Assembly (NCBI GenBank): GCA_027563935.2
Contig: CM050446.2
Span: 33,049,501-33,113,500, forward strand
Direction of reading: 5' to 3'
Length of the DNA: 64,000 bases
DNA from: Costus lasius
Taxonomy: Eukaryota > Streptophyta > Magnoliopsida > Zingiberales > Costaceae
Made by a program: the position numbers and the translations under genes. Under the pieces are notes generated by a model. The model was not told where the DNA came from. It searched no databases and saw only the letters and a list, made by a program, of their open reading frames with translations. This document shows positions 1 through 11,500 of this stretch, piece by piece (the stretch's first letter is position 1; each line of letters starts with the position of its first letter).

Positions 1-399
1 TTTGACCTATGCTCGCACAACCGACATAAGATTAGTCGTAACTGACCTGCAGTTAAGGTATCTAGTGGGGAAGGAATAGCACCTAGCAATGGCCCTAGCA
101 ATTGATCAGTTGCAACAGTAACTTCTGGCGGACAAGAAGTTGAAGGATTTAAAAATTGCTACATTTGGGAGAGGATTGAGCAACAAATGAAAGAAGAAGT
201 CATATGAAAGTAGTGAAAGGCACAAGATACTTGTGACCTGCGATGACATGGTAGATGTAGTCGAAAGCTGGCTCGTAGCAACCAACAAGAGCAAATTCAA
301 AGCAGGCGGGCAAGAGTGAGCATGACAGACAAGGGCAAGGTCCATTCAACAGATGACAAGGTGTGGCATAGCAAAGTCAAGAGGGAAAATTGCCTACCT
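1..399. other. Unidentified left-edge sequence
   Basis: I see no convincing coding region, splice structure or transposon end here. It may belong to the distal part of the minus-strand SPOT1-like gene (a long intron) or to intergenic DNA. Nothing in the sequence decides between these. Confidence 0.3.
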
Positions 400-750
400 C
401 AAGGTTCAAGGAATTGGTCCAGTGAATGAGTGGAATGGGCAGAGCAAGCGGGGGAAGGAGGAGAAGAAAGGAGAAAAAAAGGAGAAGGAGAAGGAGAAGA
501 GGAGAGAAAGGAGAGGAAGAGGGAAAAGAAAGGAAAGAAGAGGAGCAAGGAGCTAGAGCATGCACACGGGTGACAATGGATGCATGTCCAGGTCTCCCTC
601 ATCCTCTTCTTTTTCCTTTTCTTCTTTTTTTTCTTCTTTCTTCTACTGCTCCACCTGGTTTCATCGAGATTTCGCTCGATTCCACCAGTACATATCGGTC
701 TGAGGTATGTACCAGTCCGATCACTGACTGGTACGAAACCTTGAACCTTG
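400..750. mobile_element. Foldback element, purine/pyrimidine type, copy 1
   Basis: The element is bounded by a perfect 12 bp terminal inverted repeat, CAAGGTTCAAGG at the left and its reverse complement at 739-750. Inside lie a purine tract (about 442-556), a short spacer and a pyrimidine tract (about 590-650). The two tracts could pair as a stem. Both are followed by text shared with other copies, such as a polyY run ending in CTGCTCC and GATTTCGCTCGAT. The flanking 9 bp agree at only 6 of 9 positions, so the target duplication is uncertain. ORFs across it are low-complexity Lys/Glu/Arg or Ser/Leu/Phe strings and are not genes. The superfamily is not assigned. Confidence 0.6.
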
Positions 751-2309
751 GCCCTGCCTCCATGAGTTGTCGGTCTTGAAGTTGTAAGGGTACCCACTGG
801 GGGATGGGGGATTGGTGTCGGGAGGCATTTATGAAGAGCCAAACCTCACGAAGTATGTGGCAATGCTCGTGGAAATAGAGAAAGATAAGCAACTACATGA
901 CATGTTATGAAACTCCTGATTTGGTGATTAGTAGGAATTTAAAGTTAATTGCAAAACTATACAGATAGTCTATGCAAAATGGTGGCAATTGTGGCTTATC
1001 TTTTAGCAAGGAATGAATTCTGCTAGTTGGTAAGGTAACAGAAGAGGTTGTAGGAGTTGGGAGCTATTGTGGTTGCATAGGGCAATGGAAAGAAACATTA
1101 GAAGAAGGAAGAATAGCAAGGAACAAGATTTCTCTCATGCTATGCTTGTGTAGAGTAAGAGATAGACCATTAACAATTCATTGAAAAATAAGATACATGT
1201 CTTCACAAACCTAAGTTATATATAGGCTTTAGCGATTTTAGAGATCCTAGTCTGAATTGGTATATGGACCACACCGACGAACGTCATGGATTGCCACCCT
1301 AGGAAGCTGAGCCACAAGGGCGCATAGCAATCTGCCATTGTCATTGCTAAATCCATCCCCTTGTAGTTGTCACATCATTTTTGACACATCATTTTTGCGT
1401 CTAAACCATTCCATACCTCACCACCACCTTTGTCTGAGTTCATCGATGAGCAAGAAATTGTCTATCTCCCTTTTCTTGATGTTGTTCACAGACAAAGTGC
1501 CTGCCAATGAACTTTTGGTTGTCCTGATGTAACATTGTTCCCAAATAGTAGAGTTTGCTTTTGTTCAATGACACATGGGAATCAAGATCCAGCTAATGGA
1601 TCTTGACAATACCTTGTCTCTCTTTCCCAAGCTATTGTAACTTCATAATACCTCATCTCTCTTTCCTGACTGCAGATTAGAGCATCGAATGCTCCAATCA
1701 TTAGAATCGGAAAGAAATTTGCCATCACCCCTCTTCTCATTTTTCAGCAATTTAGCGAACAACCATGAATCTTGGCCTAGACATCCTCCTCAACAAGGCC
1801 TCTCTACAAGCAACTCCAGGTCATCAAAAGATTATCAAACCATTGACCTTTGGAACATGCCGAGCGATGGGTGGTTGTTGTACCAATTATTTTTTTTTGC
1901 TTATTTGTGGAACCAGTAGTCATGCTAACTAGTTCCACTACTCAAATCAATCAATAGCAGCCAATATTCAAGAGCATAGAGTAAACCTAGTTTACATATG
2001 CTCCATATACCAATCCATGCTCGAATAAGCACAATATTGACTGGACGACCGAGTATGGACAGGTTTTGTGAACTAGGGACTTTAGACATTAGTGACTCAC
2101 TATGAGAGGGTAGGGTAATTACACACTACTCCATGACTTGTAAATAGAACTTGATAATCCTCACTAAAATAAGGCTTAACTACCCACATATGAATAACCC
2201 TAATTGCAATAACTAATCTTTACATATTTCCATTGCTTTGGTTAGTGAGAAGTAGCATAATTTGTATATCTCTAGGAGAAGAATACTCATTATTAATGAT
2301 TTAAAAACC
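751..2309. other. Repeat-like DNA without recognisable genes
   Basis: No ORF here has recognisable domains or splice context. The texture suggests old retrotransposon sequence, but I could not place it in a family. If the SPOT1-like gene continues leftward, this stretch would lie in an intron or beyond its end. I searched the minus strand for the next expected exon, which should begin after a Tyr-Gly-Tyr-Arg junction, and did not find it. Confidence 0.3.
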
Positions 2310-2660
2310 AATCCAAACCGGCCGGTTTTTTCAGTTTGGACTAGTTCGACGAAGGAGTGAAATGTTTTTGGACTGAAGGAGCGAAATGAAACATGGGCGG
2401 AGTGAGCAGGAGAAGAGGAGAGGAAAAAGGAAAAGAAGAAAAAAAAGAAGAGCAACAGAAGCAGGAGGAGCACGGGAACATGTGCGGGAGACAGCAAACG
2501 TGAGTGGGTGACAAGTGACGACATGGCAGATGTGAGCAGGTGATGAGTGATGGCAAATATGAGTCCAAGTCTTCCTCTTCTTACTCTTTTTCTTATTCTT
2601 TCTTCTGCTGCTCCGCTCGATTCCAACGGGATTTCGCTCGATGACTGCTACTTCGAACCT
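2310..2660. mobile_element. Foldback element, purine/pyrimidine type, copy 2
   Basis: The organisation matches the copy at 400-750. A left end with AACCGGCCGG text is followed by a purine tract (about 2396-2475), a spacer and a pyrimidine tract (about 2568-2612). The right part contains CTGCTGCTCC and GATTTCGCTCGATG, nearly identical to copy 1. The ends are degraded, so the borders are approximate. Its ORFs are low complexity. Confidence 0.5.
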
Positions 2661-2972
2661 TGCTCAGTACATGACTCTTATTTGCTAAATCACTTGCCTT
2701 TATCTCTAAGGCATACAGGAAATACCTATGAGACCTATCCACATTATGCAATAGAAAAATGTGCCCAAAAACAAAGACCAGTTTAATGGTTTCAATTTAT
2801 CACTAAATATTAAAAGGAAACTTGAGTGGTTCATTGTTTTTATTGTTTTGCATCCTATTATGAGGACCTGCATAAATATTTAAAAAAATTGAATTTCAAA
2901 TGTTAAAAATAAATCTTAGGGACATGATAACCATATTAAAAGTAAGAGACTAAAAACTGTCAAGTCACTCAC

Positions 2973-5900
2973 CTATAACCATAATGAAACCTTTTACCAT
3001 CCTTCTTGGGGTTCAGAATGAATATATTGTATGCATTGTCAATCTGAAGATAATCAACAAGAGTTGAGAAGAGATACTCCATTCTATCCATGTCCACTTG
3101 CCAAAGAATTTCTTTGTCCTCTCTGAGAAGCAAGAAATAAAACGTAAGTATACAGAAAAAAGGACATCTAATCAAATCATTTTTCAATCTAATCAGACAA
3201 AATTCACAGTATACTTATCCCATTCTTTCTCTTAAAATTAGAGCTCAAATTTCAAATGATAAAGGAAAAGTAAGCACGAAGGAATTGTTATCATTGGAAA
3301 GTGCAATCTAGTACTGCACTCTCTACATATTCTAGGGTTAAATTCACTCATGCCATTCCAACCAACAACAGTTTTAGGCAAAGGATACGTCGAATTGAAA
3401 GCAACACAGGAATTAAAACCTGTCAAACACATTTTATGAACAAACTAGCGTAATCTATTTGAAAGCTTCAAGGATTTACGAACTAGGAGAAAAGGAATTA
3501 GTGCATATATTACCTTGACTCTAAAAGATCCTCTTTACGTGAAAGAGCTCTTATAGCATGCTCAAAGACAGAAGTAACTTGTTCTCCCATATGTATGCCA
3601 TGTACAGTGAAACTACATCAACATAGAAACAGGCATGTGAATAGTCATAATAATGAAAATTAGGAAAAGGACAAGTGGGAGCAGCAGTCTCACTTATAGT
3701 TTATGTGACTAATGAGAGGAAGATGATGGCGCTGAACTTTATCAATGCTAGTCTTATAAAATGGAGCTAAAATTTCACCAATGGGCGGAACCCTTGTATG
3801 CTCAAATATGTGGTCGATTTTAGTAAACCACCGCTCCAATTCTTCAGGACCAAGCTTAAACTCTAAAAGTTGTCTCAAATAAAAGATCAATGACAAGAAA
3901 ACAAAATTAGTTGAACGAATGAGTGTATTGTTAAAATGATACCATGGTTTCCTTTTCCTTCAAATCCAATGAAAATGAAGTTCACCGGGACTGGGAGGTA
4001 TATGGAATCAACCTCTGAAAGTTTTAAATAATTTATGATATTTCCTGAAAACAAGTGAAATAAGACATCATCATTCACAAATAAGCTGAACTCAAATACA
4101 AGAAGATGAAGAGGTGCTGTAGAATTTGTTACAAATAAAAGATAGAAGAACAAGGGTAGAGAGATAGAACAAATTTTGCAGCATAATCATACTAAATTGT
4201 TCCAAAAAGCTTGCAAATGCACACTTTTACGACCGGTTTACCCCGCTACAAGGTGGGTGGGTGAGCATGGAAGTCGAGAGCAATAAAAGCTAAAATTTGA
4301 AAAGCTGCATTTTTAGCTTCTCTAGCTTTTAAGCTGATTATTGCCTCGACTTCCGAGCTCACCCAACATTTTAGCGGGGCCCAACAGACTCTTAATACTC
4401 AATTTTGCTAAAAGTTCACAATTAGAGGTAGCCAATGAGCAACGGGAGGGTTGGGCTCGGCCCGGCACGTTACACTGGTCAATGTGCCGCAGGCAACACA
4501 AGGCACAACTTTGTAGCCGTGCTAGGTTGCGGGGTTTAGACATGTAAGCTAGGCTAGGCCTGATCATAGAATCAAATACCGGTCTGTACCGGGTGGTACG
4601 ACCAGTATGTAACGATCCAACGATGGACAAGTATTAGTGCATGGCTAGTACCAACATAAATTATATAAAAATTATATATATAATGTGTATCAACCGATAT
4701 GTGTGTCAGTACCATCGGTACAATGGTACATACTGATTCGAACATGGACTAGTATCATGTCTCATATCAATTTTTTAAGTCTTGGGACTAACACGCAAGC
4801 CATGCCAGGCACAACACAAAACCGAGCCAAGCCCAGCACGGTTTATAAATTTACTATTTTACCATCTTTAATAGTTAAAAAGAAAGAATAAATTTATAAA
4901 TTTACACTTAATTCATCCTACAAATTCCCCTATAGTCCCCTACTTTTTCATTAAAAAAAATTTCAATTCTAATTAGTTTTGCTTAAATTCCTTTCAAACG
5001 CATGAGTTTTAATGATTTTCTTAAATGTGCAGCCCATAAAGATGAGGCAAAGAGAAAAATGATAGGTGATATAAAATTGGAGATGATTATCATTCCGCTA
5101 GATTCCCGAAACTTAATTCCACACATCCACCTTAACTTTATTCGACTTTAAACAATGGCAAATTACGATTTTAAGTATTATTAAGCATGTTCATGGAATC
5201 ATACGCATCGACATGTTGTGGTTCAAGAAACACATTCTCCAATTATCGGACTCAATTTTGGCTCCCCTACCCCTCTTGGGTTCAGATTGTGGTAGAGATT
5301 AAAGACTTTCAACTTCGTGACAATAATGACAACGATGACAATTTTAATGACAAGGTAGAGTTGCATGTAGAACTACACCAATCCTAGATACACAACTTTG
5401 ATGGTGTGTCAATGTCGAGTCAAATGAAATAGAGCTGCAAGCATGGTGTGCACGATATATATGGAGAAGATGAAGCGCGAAGAGCAAGAATGCTTAATAC
5501 CATACCCGCACATCTTCCACGATTGTTGGATGTAGATCAACTGATTTTACCTACAATTGGTTTAAGCTGCATTGTACAATTTTAAAATATGTACTTTAAT
5601 CAAATTAGGCTTGGACTTTAGTCACGTGATCATGCTTAAAAATGCAGTTTAAGTTGTGTATAATGTCTCTATATAATAGATATATTGCTTCATTTTAATT
5701 TTCAAATCTAATCTAATCTAATTTCATTTTATAATAGATGTGTTCAAGCCTTCAAGACTCCTAATTTTTCTTTTTAAAAGAATTAAATAATAAAAATATT
5801 ATTTAAAAACTCATGCATTATTATTGTAATATTGTTTCATATAATTTATTTTTTATTTTAATATTTTCTTTATCTTTTCAAATATTTTTAAAAAATCATA

Positions 5901-8900
5901 TATTTCTTGATTTCTCTTTATTTTCAAATTTCTCCCTATTGTTTATATCTTTCTAACTTTTCTAATTTCTGGATTTTTTTTATTTTTTTCTCATTTTTAA
6001 AACTTTTTAGATTTTTTATATTTGTTTCTAAATTTTATTATTTTTAAAATATTTGTTAGAATTTTTCTTTCTTTAATATTTTCTAAATTTCCTTTTTTAA
6101 AATATTTATCTTTTTTTACTTTTTAGTTTTATTTTGGGTCTCGCTGGGCATGGCCCAACTCGATCATGTCGCGTGCAATGCTGGACCGAGTCAAAAAATT
6201 TACTATGCTCGGCCCAACTTAGTTGGGGCTCGTGTCATGCTAGGTGAGCTAAATTTATGTTGTATTGTGAATGGCATGGCCCATTTCAAACTATTATACT
6301 CGGCACAGCCCTTGTAGAACCAAGGTAAAATGAGCCAATAACCAAGTCGGCCTAGCATGGCCCGTTGGTCACTTCTAGTTCACATTCATGCAACTAAAAA
6401 CTGCACAAATTAAATTAAACACAATAAACCAAAAGTAGAAGAAAAGGCAAGTATAAGATATCGATCCAAACTAGTGTGTCAATCCAAACACCTAGTATCG
6501 ATTGGTAGGTACCGGTCGATTATATATATATTATACAATATATACATATATAACTAGTACTAACCATGTACTGGTACTGATCCATAGGATCAGTAGAAAC
6601 TGACTCCCCGGTATGAATTGGTTTTTAAACTATACGGTTTATAGAATAAGGAAACTCATCAATCAAGAATTCAATAAGGGTAGGTAAATCGTATGCAGTG
6701 GTCTCACAATATAGAACATATTCTTATATACACATGGATCAAGGTTGTAGACCTCATTCACCAACCTATTAATGGTAGGAGGACCACAAACTTGAGGATA
6801 TGAAGATTATACAACATGATTAGAATCATTTATTATAATAATACATGCATATAGTATGCACCAGGGTTTGAAATACTGGTCCGACCATGCTCAAACTAAT
6901 ACATATTGAATTGAACCACACAAAGCCAACACAACAACAAAGCGAGACGACTTAAGTCTTGCACACCACAGCTGGGAGATCTCTGCCAGATGTCCGTCAA
7001 TTCTCTCACCAATTGGCATCATTTACCCATCAATTCTCTCACCAATTGGCATCATTTACCCACTACAACGCTATTATTTGTCATGTTTCCACCCACTCAT
7101 GGCTAAAGAAACTAGCACTAGAGACCAATTATTGTCCGGCACCAACCCACACATGCATTAGCCTACTTGTCGCCGCTACCGCATAACAGCCTTTGCCTAA
7201 TTAGCGTCGAGCACAAATCACGCCAGATCCACACACCTCCCATGTCACTGCCTGATCACAATGTTGCTTCAACCCCTTTCCCATCGTACCACATGTAATG
7301 TATACCTAGCATCGAGTGCTAGCTTCTCTCCTCTTTTCTTCCTCTTCTTCCTCTCCACCAGACTCGGCAACGAGTGTCAACTTCTCTCCTCCAGCAACAA
7401 GTGACAAGCTTCTCTCCTCTTCTTCCTCTCCTACATTCTTTGTTCTCTCCTTTCTTCCTTCTTTTCCTTTTCTCCTTTTTTCCTTCTCTTCTCCTCTTCT
7501 CTGCTGCATTCCGCTACACCAGTACAAAGTCGGTCCATGTATCAGTCCATGATCAGATAAATACAAACTGATTCGGTTCGTACCCCATTTTTTTAATCCG
7601 TACTGTATACAATAGTTCCTAAGATACAAGCATAATGTAAACTTATAAGCATATAGAATACAGGTTGATCTTAGTTTACTTGTTATACATAAGCTTCTAT
7701 ATATGGTTATAGTGTATACAACAGATGCAGGAGCTGCTTCGCTCGATTTAACCAAGATGCTGCTCGGTTCGACCAGTACGTACTGGTTCGACCGCCAACC
7801 AAACCGACCGATCAGACCAGTTCCTTAAACGATGACCAAAACATCTCCTTGAGAACTAAAACCAATACTAGACCAAGATTTTAATATTTCCCTTCCAGTA
7901 CTGGACCTTGTACTCTATCACCAAAGTTCACTCATTGAGACACCAATTAGATATGTACAATAATGTTTGAAGGGCCTATCAATTGAACTTCTATCTTTAA
8001 AATTCTTACTTAGGATGGACTAAAAGATACTCAAATATAGATCATGTGAATAAAAATAAGAATTTATATGCATAGAATTTTTTAATACGTAAAAGACATC
8101 AAAAGAAGTTGAAATTTGCAAGATAAGAATATTATAGTTGAAATTTTGGATCATCTAGGGAAAAGGTACAAAATGAAAGTTTTAGGCAAGAATATGTTTT
8201 GTAATACTCATTTATCCTTGCTTTGTGACGGCAGGGAGTATTTACAAACTACTTGAATTTTCGTATGCACATATCTTGATATCATTTCAGGGGGCACTAA
8301 TTTGAAAAGAAAGGAGAGTGATATCATTAGTAATGTATAACAGTCTACAACGACGTAGTTGGGAAAACACATGAAAGTGTCTTAACTTTCTTTCCTTTGG
8401 GTAGTCATAGCTCCTGCTAAAAGAAAATATTATAATTAAATAAAAAAAACAAATCCCAACAGGCAATCGTCGTAACTACCTGCCTTCATGTAGTCTACTA
8501 CTGCCCTTTGGCCAGAGTCTGAAGACGAAGAACTTTCCAAATCATCAAAATCTGAAAAAACGAGTACACATCAGCAAGGAGAACACCGAGAAAGACTATC
8601 GAAAAAAACATGCAAATATTCAAGGTTTTGTAAACCATGTTGTTGTTCACGAAAAGTGTGCAGAGAGGTGCACATGTAACGACATTTATATTTCCTTACC
8701 ACCACGAATCACTGATTCGCTCCAAAATTTACTCTTCGCTTTGAGGTTGAACAATGAAAAAAGTGATAATTTCCCACGTTTATGTGATTCCCATGACGCC
8801 GCGCCGGCCTCCATTATCAACAACTGAAAATTTCACAGTTCAAAGCGTGAGTATTGAAAACCAGTTCTTCACATTCAGGCACAAGAATGCTATTTTATTC

Positions 8901-9209
8901 GAATCAAAAAGTTTAGTAGTAAACTCTATTAACATTCAGCTGCGAGATTTCTGCCCAAACTTACGAAAACGTAAAGAAGAAGACGAACTAAGATGGCGAA
9001 AGTTTGGCATGGAATAAAGAAATATCTAGCTTTCTTTCTAGACTGAGATCATGATAACTTGGCAAAGACAAAGAAACAGGAGCCGTAATTATATGCGGCA
9101 GGAAAGAAAGAGAATTCGATCGAGTGCTCACCAGTAGGATGACGAGAGCGATAGAGAGCGGAGATCCGCGAACAAGTCTCGAAACTCGAAGCTTCGATGA
9201 GCGATCCAT
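2973..9209 (-). CDS. SPOT1-like (At5g58100-related) secretory-pathway protein, 5' seven exons, partial
   Basis: Minus-strand exons with consistent GT-AG borders and phase are 9209-9132, 8823-8700, 8551-8480, 4044-3943, 3862-3694, 3612-3514 and 3122-2973 (794 nt, 264 codons plus 2 nt). The start at 9209 is chosen over in-frame upstream ATGs because it gives a short basic N-terminus followed by a hydrophobic core (about residues 17-35, ending in a small-residue stretch) typical of a signal peptide, split across intron 1. Recognisable conserved blocks are FSLFNLK..FWSESV, then VNFIFIGFEGKGNHEFKL, then ERWFTKIDHIFEHTR, then LWQVDMDRMEYLFSTLV, then AYNIFILNPK. These match, from memory, the plant family of Arabidopsis At5g58100, a membrane protein linked to pollen exine patterning. 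Its biochemical activity is unknown to me. The last exon ends in phase 2 with a good donor, so more exons are expected, but none is visible to the left. Intron 3 (4.4 kb) is packed with transposons. Confidence 0.72.
4414..6385. mobile_element. Decayed hAT element, related to the intact hAT at 58.4 kb
   Basis: The left end reads TAGAGGTAGCCA (4423), close to the TAGAGGTGGCCA end of the intact element. The right end at 6377 is the degenerate inverse (TCACTTCTA). The flanks GTTCACAA (4414-4421) and GTTCACAT (6378-6385) look like a worn 8 bp target duplication. The sequence after about 4800 (GAGCCAAGCCCAGCACGG, then AT-rich text with TAAATTTACACTTAATTCAT) is colinear with the 5' leader of the intact hAT, and the 6120-6370 stretch carries the GGCCCAA/GGCCCGT-type subterminal motifs. 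No transposase survives. It sits in intron 3 of the SPOT1-like gene and hosts a smaller insertion at about 4561-4760. Confidence 0.65.
4561..4760. repeat. Short TACCGGT/GGTACC repeat nested in the decayed hAT
   Basis: This stretch interrupts text that is otherwise continuous with the hAT leader. It has the ACCGGTCTGTACCGGGTGG-type start and a GTACATACTGATTCGAACATGG-type end seen elsewhere in the window. It lacks the purine/pyrimidine core, so it is probably a short member or remnant of the foldback family. Confidence 0.4.
6470..6640. repeat. Short TACCGGT repeat with AT core
   Basis: GGTAGGTACCGGTCGATT is followed by an alternating TA core and then GTACTGGTACTGATCC. The layout matches 52370-52550: the same flanking text around an AT palindrome. 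No coding content. Confidence 0.35.
6850..7840. mobile_element. Foldback element, purine/pyrimidine type, copy with extended pyrimidine tract
   Basis: The left end (about 6865) has GGGTTTGAAATACTGGTCCG and the right end (about 7760-7830) has inverse-type GTACTGGTTCGACCG text. The interior contains a long pyrimidine tract at 7316-7505, a partial direct duplication of TCTCACCAATTGGCATCA at about 7002-7051, and a CCGCTACACCAGTAC segment as in the other copies. It lies in intron 3 of the SPOT1-like gene. ORFs over it, both strands, are low complexity. Borders are approximate. Confidence 0.45.
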
Positions 9210-9520
9210 TGTACAGGGATCAGGCGGAGGAGAGAGGTCCCGCCGGTGAAAGAGCGAAGTTTTGAGTCCCACGGCAGTAGTCTTCCGATTTAGGTCTAAC
9301 ATCGACAAATTCTTAGGTGGAAAGACGCAGCCGAAACAGAACCCGTAATTGGTGCACATTAGATGGCCCAAATTATTCAATCATCTATATAGAGCAGGAA
9401 GCCCATTCAACGGCCCAATTTGTATCGTATATGGGTTATATCTTAGATGTATATATACACACATACAATAATACCGTACCATACGTGGAGTTTATATAAC
9501 ACGTGGTGGTTCACAGTGCA
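9210..9520 (-). promoter_or_regulatory. Presumed 5' leader and promoter of the SPOT1-like gene
   Basis: The sequence upstream of the chosen ATG is relatively GC-rich to about 9330 and then turns AT-rich, with TATATATA-type text near 9448-9460 that could serve as a distant TATA region. In-frame upstream ATGs at 9380 and 9290 would extend the protein without a signal peptide and are judged less likely starts. No specific motif is certain. Confidence 0.3.
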
Positions 9521-9967
9521 ATTTGAAGGAAAAAAATTACAGTTTTCAAATCTCTAAATTTGCTGTATAAATCCAAGAAAAAAAAGAGTAGAATTTTTTT
9601 TGTCTTTTTTATAACGTAGAAAAAGGAAATTCTATTATTCCAAATTAAAACATTTTTTTATAGAAGAAGAGAAGATATGTGTTCTTAATTATATCCAAAA
9701 TAATTAAATTGAATTAACTCATCAATATCTATATATATATAGTGTATTATCCATAGTATATTACAAAGTTATCTTTGTAATATATATAAATGTTTGTAAT
9801 TTATCTTATTGATTTTAATGTTTGCCTAAGATATAATTATATATTAAATGAGTTAAACATGGTTTATGCAGATCTCAAATCATGTGCACAACTTATTTAA
9901 GACCCACTAGTATAAAATATCACCTCTACCTATATTGATCCTTAATTTTGATTACACGCGATATTAA
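9521..9967. other. AT-rich intergenic DNA
   Basis: Very AT-rich text with short TA runs. I see no gene and no clear transposon end. Confidence 0.4.
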
Positions 9968-10138
9968 CGGCCTGTTTCGGAGGAAGGAAACAAGGAGGGA
10001 AAGGAAAGAAATAGAATTCTTTCCTTCTATTTTGTTTGTTTTAGAGGAAGGAATGGACAGAAAGGAAAGAAATTATTTCTTTCCTTTCTCTCCAAAACCT
10101 TCCCCTCCAAAAAAGACGAAAACGATTTCCGTTCCATC

Positions 10139-10400
10139 CTCCCCCTCTCGCTCGCCCTCTTCGACTACGCCCCCTCCCCTCTCCCTCCGACGCCGCCCTC
10201 CCTCTCCCTCCGACCTCGCCCCCTCCCCTCTCTCGCCGACCTCGCCCTCTCCCTCCGACCTCGCCCCCTCCCCTCTCTCGCCGACCTCGCCCCCTCCCCT
10301 CTCCCTCCAACGCCGCCCTCCCTCTCCCTCCGACCTCGCCCCTTCCCCTCTCTCGCCGACCTCGCCCTCTCCCTCCGACCTCGCCCTCTTGCTCAGCCGC
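10139..10400. repeat. GC-rich pyrimidine minisatellite
   Basis: About two copies of a roughly 120 bp unit are built from CCTCTCCCTCCGACCTCGCC and CTCTCTCGCCGACCTCG blocks. One strand is almost pure C/T plus CG. All long ORFs here (Pro/Ser-rich on plus, Arg/Gly/Glu-rich on minus) are by-products of the repeat. It may be an expanded 5' UTR of a captured gene. Confidence 0.7.
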
Positions 10401-11059
10401 CCCCTCGTCCGAGCTTGTACGCAGCCGCCCCCTCCGTCCGAGCTCGCTCGCAAGGTTCGTGCAAGGTTCGTGCAAGCTGTAGTTGTTGGAACTTAGACGA
10501 GTACAGTAGGTTGATCTGGTTATGTTCATCCAAAGCAGTTTTACATTTTATCCGAATCTTCTTTGAGGAAATAGAGAAGCTAATTGATTTTATACTATAA
10601 TCAGGACATGGACATCTGCTCATCAGATAGTTTTGTGGCTATTATTGGAGGAAATACACAATTAACAAAAGGAAAAGAAGAGTTAAAGAGAGGTAAATAA
10701 ATCTGTGAAGCTTGAGATAAACATCAAATTGTATTGCTTCTACCATATGAAGGATGTATGGACTATAGACCATGTGAGCAGATAATTTATGGCTGTATTG
10801 GAGGAATTGGATAATTGGAAAAACGAAAAGGAAGGTAAAACATAGTTTGAAGTACGTGGCCAGTTTCTGTGATGTGATGTTCAGGGGTATTTCTCCATTT
10901 GAACTTTAACTATTTCCATTACTCTTTAGTTCACTTTTATGTCAATCAACTTAGTCACGGAACTAGAATCAAATTGATTATTTTATTTCTATGAGGTTTT
11001 TCTTGTTTGATTAAATGATAAGAACTATCAGTTAGTAAATCTTGTGCCATATTTTGCAG

Positions 11060-11500
11060 AACTGTTGGCCTTCAACTAACTCGTCAATTGTTTACATCAT
11101 TTTTCCTACTCGGTTTAACAGGGTAACTCTATCACCAGAAACAATCAAATAACTTTTTGGATTAAAAAGTAGTTATCTTCCTCTGTCTAAAACAATCATT
11201 ATTATTTTGGATGTTATTTGACTAGGATATTTGCAAACCCAACTTAACGCATCAGCTGTTCAGCCTGCAATACCCGTCTTTATGTTTATCTTGGCTGCAC
11301 TGCTAGGGTATTCTTTTAAATTTCTATTTCAAATTATCTTCGTATCTCTTTAGTTTCATGCTTCTTCAAAACCATTTAGGTATTTAATTGTTACAGTGTC
11401 GAAGCAGTAAACTTGATCACAAAGGAAGGGCGTGCAAAAGTTGCAGGCACAATTATTTGCGTTTCTGGTGCACAATTAGTTGGACTTTGCGTTGGATTTT
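11060..11500 (+). pseudogene. Captured WAT1-related (EamA) transporter gene fragment
   Basis: Three consecutive exon pieces keep their splice borders. 11060-11122 reads TVGLQLTRQLFTSFFLLGLTG. 11226-11307 reads IFAN, then after a frameshift and small deletion NASAVQPAIPVFMFILAALLG. 11397 onward reads VEAVNLITKEGRAKVAGTIICVSGAQ. The QPAIPVF..FILA and E.VNL...G.AKV.GTIICVSGA blocks are typical of WAT1/MtN21 EamA-domain transporters (At4g19185/At5g45370 type). The family consists of membrane transporters of the drug/metabolite superfamily. This copy lacks most transmembrane segments, is frameshifted, and lies inside a Pack-type element, so it is not expected to function. Confidence 0.6.

Noticed and set aside
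353..892. Lys/Glu/Arg-rich and Ser/Leu/Phe-rich ORFs
   Set aside because: Purine and pyrimidine tracts of a foldback element. No codon structure.
10041..10529. Long ORFs rich in Arg/Gly/Glu or Pro/Ser
   Set aside because: They follow the tandem CTCCCTCCGACC repeat in several frames at once, a mark of low complexity and not of a gene.
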